Positions 25,610 to 34,195 of a stretch of DNA of 64,000 bases are shown in pieces. Numbering within the stretch: position 1 is the first letter of the stretch; each line of letters starts with the position of its first letter. The position numbers and the translations under genes are program-made. The notes under the pieces are model-generated. The model worked only from the letters and a program-made list of their open reading frames with translations. It was not told where the DNA came from and did no database searches. Source of the DNA: Hungatella sp. UBA3048. GTDB lineage: Bacteria; Bacillota; Clostridia; Lachnospirales; Lachnospiraceae. Location: NCBI GenBank assembly GCA_002367105.1, contig DFCS01000025.1:62001-126000 (forward strand). Reading direction: 5' to 3'.

Positions 25610-25657
25610 AAAAAGCCGGATGTCAAACCTCTTAATCAGTTTGACATCCGGCTTTTT
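25610..25657. terminator. Strong bidirectional terminator
   Basis: A perfect 19-bp stem (25610-25628 with 25639-25657) is bounded by A- and T-runs on both sides. It separates the cupin gene from the convergent LacI-family gene. Confidence 0.9.
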
Positions 25658-25665
25658 GCACGGTT

Positions 25666-26658
25666 TTACAGGCTCTGCCGCTCGACCAGTTCCATATCCA
25701 GAGTGATTTTATGAGTCTGGGCCCGGCCTTCCATTACATCCACCAGAATGCGTACCGACATCATGGTGGACACCGTTACCATGGTATCCAGGGAAGTCAG
25801 CTTGGGGCGGGACACCTCGCACAGTTCAGAGTTGCCCTCTCCTATGATGGAAATATCTTCCGGAATCAGCTTTCCCTGCTCCATAAAAGCATACATCACC
25901 TCGATAGCCAGCCTGTCCTGAACGCAGAGAACTCCATCTGTCTCCGGACGCTCTTTCAGGATACGGCTCACCACCTCCGCTGCGCCTCCACAGGGCTCCA
26001 CACCAGTATAAACCCCATATTGGACATCGGAATATTCCTGAGCGGCAGCCTCAAAATAAGCCTGAATCCTAGGCTGGCTGGCCCGGTTTTTCTCAACAAT
26101 CAGAACCAGATTTTTACGGCCCCGTTCAACCAGTTGCTCCACGCAGCAACGAAACCCCCGCTTTTCGTTGGCTCCGATACAGTATACATTATCCATATTT
26201 ATTCGTTCATTCTGATAGACCAGAAGCACTGGCACGTCGGGCAGCCACCTCTGGAGCAGCTTTTCCAGGCGTTCATGGTCCACAAAAGAGAGTCCGATTA
26301 AAAGCACACCCTCCACTTTCCGAAGTCTCAGCTCTGCAATAGCCTTACCCATAGCATCTGGTTCTTTTCCAGTATAGCGCGTAATACACTGATAACCGTT
26401 AACAATCAATTCGTTCTGACAATGAGCTATGGCCTCATTCTGATGCTGGGAGTCCAGATCGTCTGTCACAATACCTATCATACGCGTCCGCTGCGTCACA
26501 AGGCTGCGCGCATTCTCGTCTGGAATATAATTGTTCTCCTCCAATATTTTCTGAATCAATTCTCGCTTTTTCCTGCTGACACCCGGTTTACCATTTAGAG
26601 CACGCGAAACCGTGCTGGGCGATACTCCGGCCATAGCAGCAATATCATAGATTGTAAT
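25666..26658 (-). CDS. LacI-family regulator with a probable ATT start codon
   Basis: The protein is a LacI/GalR regulator: helix-turn-helix TIYDIAAMAGVSPSTVSRALNGKPGVS, hinge region NARSLVTQRTRMIGIVTDD, and a sugar-binding-like domain. The first ATG (26634) would remove the first helix (TIYDIAA). In-frame codons between the upstream TAG stop (26676-26674) and that ATG contain no ATG, GTG or TTG. An ATT at 26658 lies 8 bases after AAGGAGG, the ideal distance, and restores a full 330-residue protein, so ATT initiation is proposed. It likely controls the PEP-mutase/liv operon and itself through TTGCAACA sites. Confidence 0.85.
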   Translation of the reverse strand: MTIYDIAAMAGVSPSTVSRALNGKPGVSRKKRELIQKILEENNYIPDENARSLVTQRTRMIGIVTDDLDSQHQNEAIAHCQNELIVNGYQCITRYTGKEPDAMGKAIAELRLRKVEGVLLIGLSFVDHERLEKLLQRWLPDVPVLLVYQNERINMDNVYCIGANEKRGFRCCVEQLVERGRKNLVLIVEKNRASQPRIQAYFEAAAQEYSDVQYGVYTGVEPCGGAAEVVSRILKERPETDGVLCVQDRLAIEVMYAFMEQGKLIPEDISIIGEGNSELCEVSRPKLTSLDTMVTVSTMMSVRILVDVMEGRAQTHKITLDMELVERQSL

Positions 26659-26732
26659 TGCGACCCCCTCCTTCTACGCACATAACTCCAGTTCAATGCA
26701 AAATAAATAACTGGTACAATAGGCGTTGTACT

Positions 26733-26773
26733 AGTATACACCCAAGCTGCAACTTTTGCAACAATTGTTGCAA
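26733..26773 (-). promoter_or_regulatory. Autoregulated promoter and palindromic operator of the LacI-family gene
   Basis: TTGCAACAATTGTTGCAA at 26756-26773 is a perfect 18-bp palindrome of LacI/GalR type. Its end supplies the -35 box TTGCAA (26761-26756), followed after 17 bases by TATACT (26738-26733) on the minus strand. A second dyad GTACAA/TTGTAC lies at 26714-26731. The layout predicts self-repression. Confidence 0.75.
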
Positions 26774-26982
26774 CATTTTGTTATGATTTTCTAAAGAATG
26801 CCTTTCATATCATGCTCCCACGTCCTGAATCAAGACGGATTGGAGGAAGGTCGACGCCTGCTGGGTTTCCCCCTTCTTTTGTTTTAGCAAAAGAATTTAA
26901 TGTGTATACGTTTATTTTCATATATATCCAAACTCCAACCCATGCAAATTTAAGCGCAAGCACAAATTACTGTATAAAAATT
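26774..26982. other. Junction between LacI region and the AT-rich siroheme island
   Basis: No gene was recognised. An 8-bp hairpin TTCTTTTG/CAAAAGAA lies at 26874-26895, preceded by a short GC-rich stretch (26820-26873) of unknown origin. The shift to AT-rich sequence begins here. Confidence 0.35.
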
Positions 26983-28485
26983 TTAAATTTCACACGATCC
27001 CCTCATACTTATTTCTATAACACGTTCAATTAAACTATCAATGGTAGCCTCTTTTGCAACTGTAATTTTCATTCCATACAAAGCTGCTTCTTTTGCCGTC
27101 AGCTCACCAATGCAAACTGCCTGAACCTTATGAAAATCCATATCCTTCATTGTTTTGACAAAGCTGCGGACTGTTGAAGCACTTGTAAATGTTACAATAT
27201 CTGTTTCCTCGATACATACTTGTTCATTTTCTTCATAAATAATATCATAGACTGGAACAGCCTTCATCTGAACATTTGCAGTAGATAAATAATTAGCAAG
27301 CTCACTGTCTGTTTCATTGGGTGTTAATACAAGCACATGATCTTCCGGCAGGGCCATTGCTGCAATTCCTTTTCCCAGTTCCGCTCCATAGTATTTCTCT
27401 GGCATATAAGCTACACGGATACCTCTTTTCTCTACTGCCTTGCGGGTAGCAGGTCCTACTGCTCCAAAATGACAATTCCATAGGCTTCGAATGTCTATCT
27501 GCTGCTGCCATAAGCTATCAAAAAATATATCTACAGCCACTTCACTTCCAAACAGAATCCATTTATAATCCTTGATTGTATGAAGTACCTCCATCAATTG
27601 GTTGTTATCCGCAATTGGTTTTGTAGAAGTTCCTGACAGCATGACTACCTCTGCTCCAAGATCATATAGCTTTGCTGCCAGAGTGGAGGCTTTATCTTTT
27701 GGTCTTGTTACAACCACTCTTGCTCCGCCAAGCAGTCTCTTCTCTGCCCAAGCAAAGGTTTGAGAAAGTGAACACACTTTGCCTACTACAATAATTCCAG
27801 GTGTTCCTATGTTCTGCTTTATGGCTTCCTCTGGCAAAGTTGCAATCGTTGCAATCACATTTCGCTGCCTTGCCGTTGTACCACGTTCTAATATTGCGGC
27901 AGGAGTCATCTGATCCATTCCTGCTTCTATTAACCCTCTGCAAATATCTGATAATGCAGCAACCCCCATCAAAAACACGAGTGTTGCTTCTCCAAGCGCT
28001 GCTAAACTTTTATAATCTATGGATTCCTCACAGCCTTTCTTTCTATGACCGGTAATAATATGCAAGGATGAGGTAAAATCACGATGAGTCACCGGTATCC
28101 CCGCATAGGCAGGTACAGAGATTGCAGATGTAATACCTGGTACAATCTCATAAGGAACACCATGTTCACAAAGCAACTCAAGCTCCTCTCCCCCTCGGCC
28201 AAATAAGAAAGGATCACCGCCTTTTAACCTTACTACTCTTTTTCCCTCTAACGCTTCTTCTAACAGAATTTCATTAATCCGTTCTTGTACTACCGTATGA
28301 TTTCCTGAATATTTTCCAACATTTATCTTCTTAGCATACTTTGGTATCATCTGAAGAATTCCTTGTCCTACCAACTGATCATATACCACTACTTCAGCTT
28401 TCTCTAAAACATCTTTTCCTTTTACCGTAAGCAAGCCAGGATCCGATGGTCCTGCACCAACTAACCACACTTTTCCTGCCATCAT
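26983..28485 (-). CDS. cobA-hemD: Uroporphyrinogen-III C-methyltransferase/uroporphyrinogen-III synthase fusion
   Basis: The 500-residue protein fuses CobA/SUMT (residues 1 to about 245) with HemD (about 250-500). SUMT motifs are VWLVGAGPSDPGLLTVKG at the start, VVRLKGGDPFLFGRGGEE (about 79-96) and GTTARQRNVIATI. The HemD half starts at RVVVTRPKDKAS and ends in FTSASTVRSFVKT and VCIGELTAKEA, typical of weakly conserved uroporphyrinogen-III synthases. Together they make uroporphyrinogen III and methylate it twice to precorrin-2, for siroheme or cobalamin. The start overlaps the hemC stop (ATGA). The fusion is common in Clostridia. Confidence 0.93.
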   Translation of the reverse strand: MMAGKVWLVGAGPSDPGLLTVKGKDVLEKAEVVVYDQLVGQGILQMIPKYAKKINVGKYSGNHTVVQERINEILLEEALEGKRVVRLKGGDPFLFGRGGEELELLCEHGVPYEIVPGITSAISVPAYAGIPVTHRDFTSSLHIITGHRKKGCEESIDYKSLAALGEATLVFLMGVAALSDICRGLIEAGMDQMTPAAILERGTTARQRNVIATIATLPEEAIKQNIGTPGIIVVGKVCSLSQTFAWAEKRLLGGARVVVTRPKDKASTLAAKLYDLGAEVVMLSGTSTKPIADNNQLMEVLHTIKDYKWILFGSEVAVDIFFDSLWQQQIDIRSLWNCHFGAVGPATRKAVEKRGIRVAYMPEKYYGAELGKGIAAMALPEDHVLVLTPNETDSELANYLSTANVQMKAVPVYDIIYEENEQVCIEETDIVTFTSASTVRSFVKTMKDMDFHKVQAVCIGELTAKEAALYGMKITVAKEATIDSLIERVIEISMRGSCEI

Positions 28486-29390
28486 CCAATCTCACCTCTT
28501 AAGCGTAATGCTAATTGTTCTCCGACTATTTCTGCTCTTTCCTTGCGGTCTACAGCTTCAGCAACCCTATGTTCTGCAGTTATCTCATTATAATACAAGC
28601 CGATTAACTTTATATATTCCCCTTCTACCGTTGCATGCGCTGCGATCGGAGAAGAACAGCCTCCATCTAAAGTGCGGACAAATCTTCTTTCTGCCAAGGC
28701 TGCATATGTGGTATTATCATCCTTTATGTATTTTAGGAACTCGACATCTAAATCTCTTCTGGCTTGAATGGACAGAATGCCTTGACCTGCTGCCGGAATC
28801 ATCTCTTCCACCGAAAAAAAGCGGCTAATACGTTGAGGCAATCCAACTCTTTGTAACCCTGCTGCTGCTAAAATCAAAGAAGTATACTCTCCCCTATCTA
28901 ATTTAGCCAGTCTTGTAATAACATTTCCTCGGACAATACTTGTACACGCATCTGGAATTATTTTTTTTATTTGTAACTTTCTTCTTGCACTGGAAGAACC
29001 GATATTTTGATAGTATAAAGCCTTATCTTCATTTTCAGCGAATTCACTTCCTTGTGGCAGCACGAATACATCTCTTGCATCCCCGCGCTTTGGTAACGCC
29101 ACAATTGGAAGCTCTTCATTCTCTTCCATCGGCATATCCTTTAAGCTATGAATTGCAATATCAATTCTACCATCTAGCAATGCCTGGTCTAATTCCTTAA
29201 CAAAGAGGCCTTTTCCACCAATCTTATCTAAGCTCTGATCTAATATTAAATCTCCGGTAGTCTTTAACGTAATTAACTCCAGCTCTATTTCCGGGTTGTA
29301 GCGCATAATCTCTTTCATTACTAATTCAGTCTGCATTACAGCTAATTTACTATCTCGACTACCCACTACAATTTTATTCTTTTTCATATT
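28482..29390 (-). CDS. hemC: Hydroxymethylbilane synthase (porphobilinogen deaminase)
   Basis: HemC polymerises four porphobilinogens to hydroxymethylbilane. The 302-residue product shows VVGSRDSKLAVMQTELV at the N-terminus, the catalytic region AIHSLKDMPM (about residues 78-87), SSSARRKLQI, the RGNVITRL substrate arginines and the dipyrromethane-attachment cysteine in LDGGCSSPIAAH (C244). The ATG at 29390 lies a few bases after the sirC stop; GGAAAGG at the end of sirC may be its ribosome site. Longer in-frame starts overlap sirC. Confidence 0.93.
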   Translation of the reverse strand, partial: NMKKNKIVVGSRDSKLAVMQTELVMKEIMRYNPEIELELITLKTTGDLILDQSLDKIGGKGLFVKELDQALLDGRIDIAIHSLKDMPMEENEELPIVALPKRGDARDVFVLPQGSEFAENEDKALYYQNIGSSSARRKLQIKKIIPDACTSIVRGNVITRLAKLDRGEYTSLILAAAGLQRVGLPQRISRFFSVEEMIPAAGQGILSIQARRDLDVEFLKYIKDDNTTYAALAERRFVRTLDGGCSSPIAAHATVEGEYIKLIGLYYNEITAEHRVAEAVDRKERAEIVGEQLALRLRGEIG

Positions 29391-29395
29391 TATAA

Positions 29396-29881
29396 TTAAG
29401 CCTTTCCATAATCTGAAAACGTTGTCTCCCATGAATTTGTCTCTAATTCCTGTTGTATTTTCCTTGTCACATTTTTTGCCAAATGATGATTCGTACCGCT
29501 GGCTGTTATTCCAACTACAATCTCGCCCTTACTTGCAATACCAGGAAAATAGAAATTACTCTCTTCTTTACAGTCACAAATATTACGGTAACAGTCCATT
29601 TCTATTGTTTCCTTATAAACGGAATAATTAACTGTTCTATCATTGGTGCATGCTAAAACCATATATCCTTGCTTGCAATCACCCTTTGCATATTCTTTTT
29701 GTATCCAGCCAATCTGATGGTTATGAAATAAATCGAGCAAACCGTCATGCAATTCAGGTGAAATAACCGTTATCTCCCCGCCAAACGGAAGAACCGTTTG
29801 TATTCTTCTTAGGGCTATATTTCCCCCACCAATCACTATAATCTTTCTATCCTGTAAATCTATAAATACTGGAAACTTCAA
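29396..29881 (-). CDS. sirC: Precorrin-2 dehydrogenase (siroheme synthase N-terminal type)
   Basis: The 161-residue protein matches the Met8/CysG N-terminal NAD-dependent dehydrogenase that turns precorrin-2 into sirohydrochlorin. It begins KFPVFIDLQDRKIIVIGGGNIALRRI with the Rossmann glycines, has VISPELHDGL, VLACTNDRTVN and CDCKEESNFYFPGIASKGEIVVGITASG. A TTG start at 29881 follows AGGAGGAGA and gives the usual N-terminus. An open frame continues upstream to 29941, but that extension is a piece of hemA-like sequence. No ferrochelatase domain is attached; that step may have been done by the broken cbiK downstream. Confidence 0.88.
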   Translation of the reverse strand: MKFPVFIDLQDRKIIVIGGGNIALRRIQTVLPFGGEITVISPELHDGLLDLFHNHQIGWIQKEYAKGDCKQGYMVLACTNDRTVNYSVYKETIEMDCYRNICDCKEESNFYFPGIASKGEIVVGITASGTNHHLAKNVTRKIQQELETNSWETTFSDYGKA

Positions 29882-29941
29882 ATCTCTCCTCCTACCTGAT
29901 TCGCGAGCCATTAAACGGCCCATTTCACCATTACCAATCAA
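29882..29941 (-). pseudogene. hemA: Scrap of glutamyl-tRNA reductase (hemA)
   Basis: Directly in frame upstream of sirC the minus strand encodes IGNGEMGRLMARE, which matches the NADPH-binding VIGNGEMGRLxA segment of clostridial HemA proteins. A TAG stop lies just upstream and sirC sequence follows after a few codons. No other hemA sequence is visible around it. It looks like the leftover of a deletion that removed hemA from a hemA-sirC-hemC-cobA/hemD cluster. Confidence 0.55.
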
Positions 29942-30093
29942 TCCCTACCATGCTGATGTTCATTTATATAACCTCACTTTTTTATTCTGCTCAAGAATCG
30001 AAACTCCAAGTATCGATACTTTAAACATAACACAGCACCTATATTGATACAAATAAGAATCTTCTAAGATAATCATAAAATTTACCTATATCA

Positions 30094-30996
30094 CTAAAAC
30101 AAACGATCGAAGATTTCTGCATACTTATATTTTTTAACCAGATCAATGAATTCTTCCATTTGCTTTGAAACAAATTTGTTTTTATGATATACAATACTAA
30201 AGGATCGATTCCATGTGGTATCTCTATTTTTAATTACAACGATACTGCCATTTTCAATCTGCTCTTTTGCAAGCCGAATTGATAGTACCGCCAAGCATTG
30301 ATTATCAATCACAGATCGGATCATTGCTGTGGGACAATTTGCAACCATGCTAATATTTATGGATACTTCTTGTTCCTTTAAATAGTTTTCAAATAGCTCT
30401 CGCGTTCCACTCCCCTCTTCCCGCATTACAAATTTTTCTCCGGCCAGATCCTTTGATGTAAAGCTCTTTTTCTTTGCAAACGGGTGATTGGCACTACATA
30501 CTAAAACCAAGTAATCATCAACAGCAGGTATCGTCACTAAATCCGGACTCTTCACTCTGCCCTCTACAAGACCAATATCTAATTCAGAATTCAATATCTT
30601 CTCTTCGATATTGTGCGTGTTGTTTATGTAAGAATAGATTTCAACTTCGTTATTTAACTCTTGATATGAGTTCAATATGTCACTGATAAGACAGCTTCCT
30701 ATTGTAATCGTTGAGCCAATCTTAAGCTTTTGATACCCTGTTGCTTCAAACATTTTACTTTCCAAATAATCAAATTGTTCTACCACTTGCTTAGAATATG
30801 AAAGCAACTGTCTTCCCTTTTCTGTTATATATAGTTTTTTCGATAGCCGTTCAAACAATAGCGCCCCATAATGATCTTCTAACTCCTTAATTGCTTGACT
30901 TACGGTTGGCTGAGATACATAAAACTTAGCTGCAGCAATGCTCATCTTCCCACTTTGTGCTACTTCGTTAAATATTCTTAAATGGCGTATCGTCAT
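30094..30996 (-). CDS. LysR-family regulator of the sulfite-reductase genes
   Basis: The 300-residue regulator has the N-terminal helix-turn-helix (MTIRHLRIFNEVAQSGKMSIAAAKFYVSQPTVSQAIKELE) and a LysR effector domain with LKIGSTITIGSCLISDILNSYQ and the LDIGLVEGRV strand. It resembles CysL/YeiE-type regulators that respond to sulfite (family knowledge). It is divergent from the flavoprotein and sulfite-reductase genes, with a palindrome in the shared promoter region. Confidence 0.9.
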   Translation of the reverse strand: MTIRHLRIFNEVAQSGKMSIAAAKFYVSQPTVSQAIKELEDHYGALLFERLSKKLYITEKGRQLLSYSKQVVEQFDYLESKMFEATGYQKLKIGSTITIGSCLISDILNSYQELNNEVEIYSYINNTHNIEEKILNSELDIGLVEGRVKSPDLVTIPAVDDYLVLVCSANHPFAKKKSFTSKDLAGEKFVMREEGSGTRELFENYLKEQEVSINISMVANCPTAMIRSVIDNQCLAVLSIRLAKEQIENGSIVVIKNRDTTWNRSFSIVYHKNKFVSKQMEEFIDLVKKYKYAEIFDRLF

Positions 30997-31021
30997 GGAA
31001 TCACCTCTGTTTTATTTTCTA

Positions 31022-31040
31022 TCATAGGTTTTACCTATGA
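31022..31040. promoter_or_regulatory. Palindromic operator candidate between LysR gene and flavoprotein gene
   Basis: TCATAGGTTTTACCTATGA has 8-bp perfect arms around a 3-base centre and sits 26 bases before the LysR start, in the divergent promoter region. An ACCTATATCA half-like copy lies near 30083-30092, at the 3' end of the LysR gene. Confidence 0.55.
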
Positions 31041-31125
31041 CTTCGATAAGATATTATCACTTTTATTATATTAAAACAAGTGCTATATTAAACATATGTT
31101 AAAAAATAGACAAAGAGGTGTAGCT

Positions 31126-32751
31126 GTGAAGATTTTAATTATTGGCGGCGTTGCCGCAGGTACTAAAGTTGCAGCAAAGTTAAAACGTGAAAACCGCGAC
31201 TATGACGTAACAATTTTAACCAAAAGCAAGGATATTTCCTACGCTGGTTGCGGATTGCCTTACTATGTGGGTAACGTAATCGAGCGACGCGAGCAATTAA
31301 TAGTCAATACACCAGCTAGTTTTTCAGCGTTAACTGGTGTCACGGTATTGACTGAAACTGAAGTTATCAAAATGAACCGAGACCAAAAAACTGTAGAAGC
31401 AAAGAACCTAGCAACGAACGAAATTTCTACATATTCCTATGACAAGTTAGTGATTGCTTCCGGAGCAAGTCCAATAAAACCAGCCATTGAGGGTGTTAAT
31501 TTAGATGGCGTATATTACATGAGAACTCCTGAAGATGCCATTGGTCTTCGCGAAGCAGTTGAAGCAGGAAAGATCAAACGTGCAGTCGTTGCAGGTGGCG
31601 GTTTTATTGGCCTTGAAGTTGCTGAGAACTTAAGCCTTCAAGGTGTACGCGTAACTGTGCTGGATATGGCTGATCACATCTTACCTGGTTTTGACCCTGA
31701 ATTTGCAGAGTATGTTGAAAATCACTTGGCTGACCATAGTATTATGGCAATGACTAATACCAGATTAGAAGCAATTCTTGGTGAAGAGAAAGTAGAGAAA
31801 GTTCAAACAGGAAAACGTGCGATCAAATGTGATGCCGTAATTCTTGCAATGGGTATTCGTGCTAACACCTCCTTTGCTGTAAACACTGGTCTGGAATTAA
31901 TGAAAAATCAGACAATCAAGGTTAATGAATTTCTTATGACAAACGATCCTGATATCTATGCAGTCGGTGACTGTGCATGCGTATCCAATGCATTAACCAA
32001 AGAAAGCGCCTGGTCCCCTATGGGCTCATCCGCTAATATTGAAGGACGTATTGCTGCAAGAAATATAGCCGGAAGCCGTATATCCTATCGCGGCGTACTT
32101 GGCACCGGTGTCTGCAAATTACCTGAACTTCATGTAGGAAGAACTGGTTTAACAGAAGCAGGGGCTATTGCGGCTGGTTATGATGCCGTTAGTGTTGTTA
32201 CCGTAGTGGATGATAAAGCACACTATTATCCACAGGCATCTTATTTTATAGTAAAAATGATTGCGGATAAAACTACTAAGAGATTATTAGGTCTTCAAGT
32301 ATTAGGTAAAGGCAGCGTTGATAAAATGATTGATATCGCAGTTACAGCGCTTACCATGAAGGCAACTTTAGAAGATATTGAGAACATGGATTTAGCGTAT
32401 GCACCTCCATTCTCCACAGCAATTCATCCATTATCCCATACGGTAAATGTTCTTTTAAATAAAATAAGTGGTGCATTTAATAGTATCACTCCAACAGATT
32501 ACAAGGCTGGTAAGGCTGAAGGTTACAAATTAATAGATGCCTCTATTTCCCCATCCATTAAAGGAGCTCCTTATATGGATTTAACAAAGGTTACCGGCAA
32601 AGTCGCGGACTATTCATTGGATGATAAACTATTACTGGCCTGTTCCAAAGGCAAAAGAGCCTATTTATTACAAAATCGCCTGAAACACTTCGGTTATACA
32701 AATACTTTGGTTCTTGAAGGTGGTTCTATATTTAATTCAATTGAGTTATAG
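31126..32751 (+). CDS. CoA-disulfide-reductase-like flavoprotein with C-terminal rhodanese domain
   Basis: The 541-residue protein is a pyridine nucleotide-disulfide oxidoreductase: FAD-binding MKILIIGGVAAGTKVAAKL, the redox cysteine in SYAGCGLPYYVG (C42), NAD(P) motif AVVAGGGFIGLEVAENL (about 155-171), and the second FAD motif IYAVGDCACV. The last 80 or so residues form a rhodanese-like domain with active-site loop ACSKGKRAY (cysteine near 506). Such fusions act on CoA-disulfide, persulfides or polysulfide and are encoded with sulfite reductases. The GTG at 31126 is chosen because GAGG precedes it at 7 bases; an ATG at 31096 lacks a site. Confidence 0.87.
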   Translation: MKILIIGGVAAGTKVAAKLKRENRDYDVTILTKSKDISYAGCGLPYYVGNVIERREQLIVNTPASFSALTGVTVLTETEVIKMNRDQKTVEAKNLATNEISTYSYDKLVIASGASPIKPAIEGVNLDGVYYMRTPEDAIGLREAVEAGKIKRAVVAGGGFIGLEVAENLSLQGVRVTVLDMADHILPGFDPEFAEYVENHLADHSIMAMTNTRLEAILGEEKVEKVQTGKRAIKCDAVILAMGIRANTSFAVNTGLELMKNQTIKVNEFLMTNDPDIYAVGDCACVSNALTKESAWSPMGSSANIEGRIAARNIAGSRISYRGVLGTGVCKLPELHVGRTGLTEAGAIAAGYDAVSVVTVVDDKAHYYPQASYFIVKMIADKTTKRLLGLQVLGKGSVDKMIDIAVTALTMKATLEDIENMDLAYAPPFSTAIHPLSHTVNVLLNKISGAFNSITPTDYKAGKAEGYKLIDASISPSIKGAPYMDLTKVTGKVADYSLDDKLLLACSKGKRAYLLQNRLKHFGYTNTLVLEGGSIFNSIEL

Positions 32752-32783
32752 ATAGTTGTTAACAAATTTTAAGGAGGGAAAAC

Positions 32784-33737
32784 ATGACACAATTAAAAGT
32801 AACTGCAGAAGATGAAAAAAGAGTAAAAGCCCTTGGGTTTCTTAGAAACAAGGGAACTGATAACTTTTCAGCAAGAATTATTACTGTCAATGGTAAAATT
32901 ACTGCAGCTCAGAACAAATGCTTATCTGAAGCATCCGAAATTTATGGTAACGGTATCGTTACTATGACTACAAGATTAACACTTGAGTGCCAAGGCGTCC
33001 ATTACGATAACATTGAGAAATTCCGTGAATATATTGCAAAGGAAGGACTTGTTACAGGTGGTACCGGTTCAAAAGTACGTCCGGTTGTATCTTGTAAAGG
33101 AACCACTTGCCAATATGGCCTTATTGACACATTTGCACTTTCAGAAGAAATTCACGAACGTTTCTATAATGGCTATGCTAACGTAAAACTGCCACATAAA
33201 TTTAAAATTGCGGTAGGTGGCTGCCCTAATAACTGTGTAAAGCCAGATTTAAATGATTTAGGCATTATCGGTCAATTAATTCCTAACTATGATGAAGAAA
33301 ATTGTAATGCTTGTAAAAAATGTTCTGTTGTAGAATCCTGTCCTATGGGTGCTGCAACGTTAGAAGATGGTGTTCCTACTATTGATAAAGATGTCTGTAA
33401 CAACTGTGGCCGTTGTGTCGGTAAATGTCATTTTGATTGCATCGAAGACGGCATAAACGGATACAAGATTTACATAGGTGGCAGATGGGGTAAAAAAGTA
33501 GCACACGGAATTTCTCTTGATCGTGTATTCACCAGCAAAGAGGAAGCATTAGCAATCATTGAAAAAACAATTCTTCTATATAGAGAACAAGGACAAACCG
33601 GAGAACGTTTATCCGATACGATTTCCCGTATTGGTTTTGAAAATGTTCAAGCTCTGTTATATGCAAATGATTTACTAGACCGCAAACAGGAAATCTTAGA
33701 TGCTAAGCTTCACTTAGTAGGCGGCGCAACTTGTTAA
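32784..33737 (+). CDS. Siroheme-dependent sulfite/nitrite reductase with two 4Fe-4S ferredoxin sites
   Basis: The 317-residue protein matches the small anaerobic AsrC-like siroheme reductases. The siroheme/4Fe-4S cysteines are SCKGTTCQYG (C104, C109) and GGCPNNC (C147, C151). Between residues 174 and 215 two ferredoxin motifs, CNACKKCSVVESCP and CNNCGRCVGKC, bind two more clusters. It most likely reduces sulfite to sulfide, with electrons from ferredoxin or the upstream flavoprotein. Its siroheme would come from the divergent hemC/cobA-hemD/sirC genes. AAGGAGG precedes the ATG. It follows the flavoprotein gene by 32 bases as one operon. Confidence 0.9.
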   Translation: MTQLKVTAEDEKRVKALGFLRNKGTDNFSARIITVNGKITAAQNKCLSEASEIYGNGIVTMTTRLTLECQGVHYDNIEKFREYIAKEGLVTGGTGSKVRPVVSCKGTTCQYGLIDTFALSEEIHERFYNGYANVKLPHKFKIAVGGCPNNCVKPDLNDLGIIGQLIPNYDEENCNACKKCSVVESCPMGAATLEDGVPTIDKDVCNNCGRCVGKCHFDCIEDGINGYKIYIGGRWGKKVAHGISLDRVFTSKEEALAIIEKTILLYREQGQTGERLSDTISRIGFENVQALLYANDLLDRKQEILDAKLHLVGGATC

Positions 33738-33799
33738 TATAGGCTTTATAATAACCGATAATAATTTATTACCATTGCATTAGCAGGCGTGGGATTTAA

Positions 33800-34195
33800 G
33801 ATCAAATTCATTATAATGATGAGGTAAACGTATTCTTAGGCCATGGCAGTTCCCACTCATCAAGTATTTATTACAATGAACTTGAAACATATTTTCATAA
33901 TAATCATCACATAAATTATTATGTGTTAACTCTTGATTTTCTTTCGGACATAGGTAACTTTATCGCCATGTTACATAAAGGAAGAATAAAATATATACGG
34001 TCAATTCCATTACTAATGCTTGCCGGTTATCACGTCTTTCACGACATGGCCGGCAAGCATCAGGATTCTTTATATTCTGTTTTAACTGCAGCAGGCTTCA
34101 AAGTTGACTGTGTTCCGTCAGGTCTTGGAAACGAACCTTTAATTCAACAGTTATTGATAGATCAGCTGCAAACACAAATTAATAAAGATAATTAA
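33800..34195 (+). pseudogene. cbiK: C-terminal half of a CbiK-type cobalt/iron chelatase
   Basis: The frame from 33800 to the stop at 34195 encodes VNVFLGHGSSHSSS, then IPLLMLAGYHVFHDMAGKHQDS and AAGFKVDCVPSGLGNEP, which match the C-terminal half of CbiK, including both metal-site histidines. A stop codon (33797-33799) precedes it and there is no ATG, GTG or TTG before the conserved GHG, so the N-terminal half (about 130 residues) is lost. CbiK can insert Co or Fe into sirohydrochlorin, so the intact gene probably finished the siroheme pathway of this island. An 11-bp inverted repeat ATGCTTGCCGG/CCGGCAAGCAT (34016-34060) lies in the frame. Confidence 0.7.

Noticed and set aside
29396..29941. 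Longer sirC start at 29941
   Set aside because: The extra 20 residues match hemA rather than sirC, and an ideal AGGAGG site precedes the TTG at 29881.
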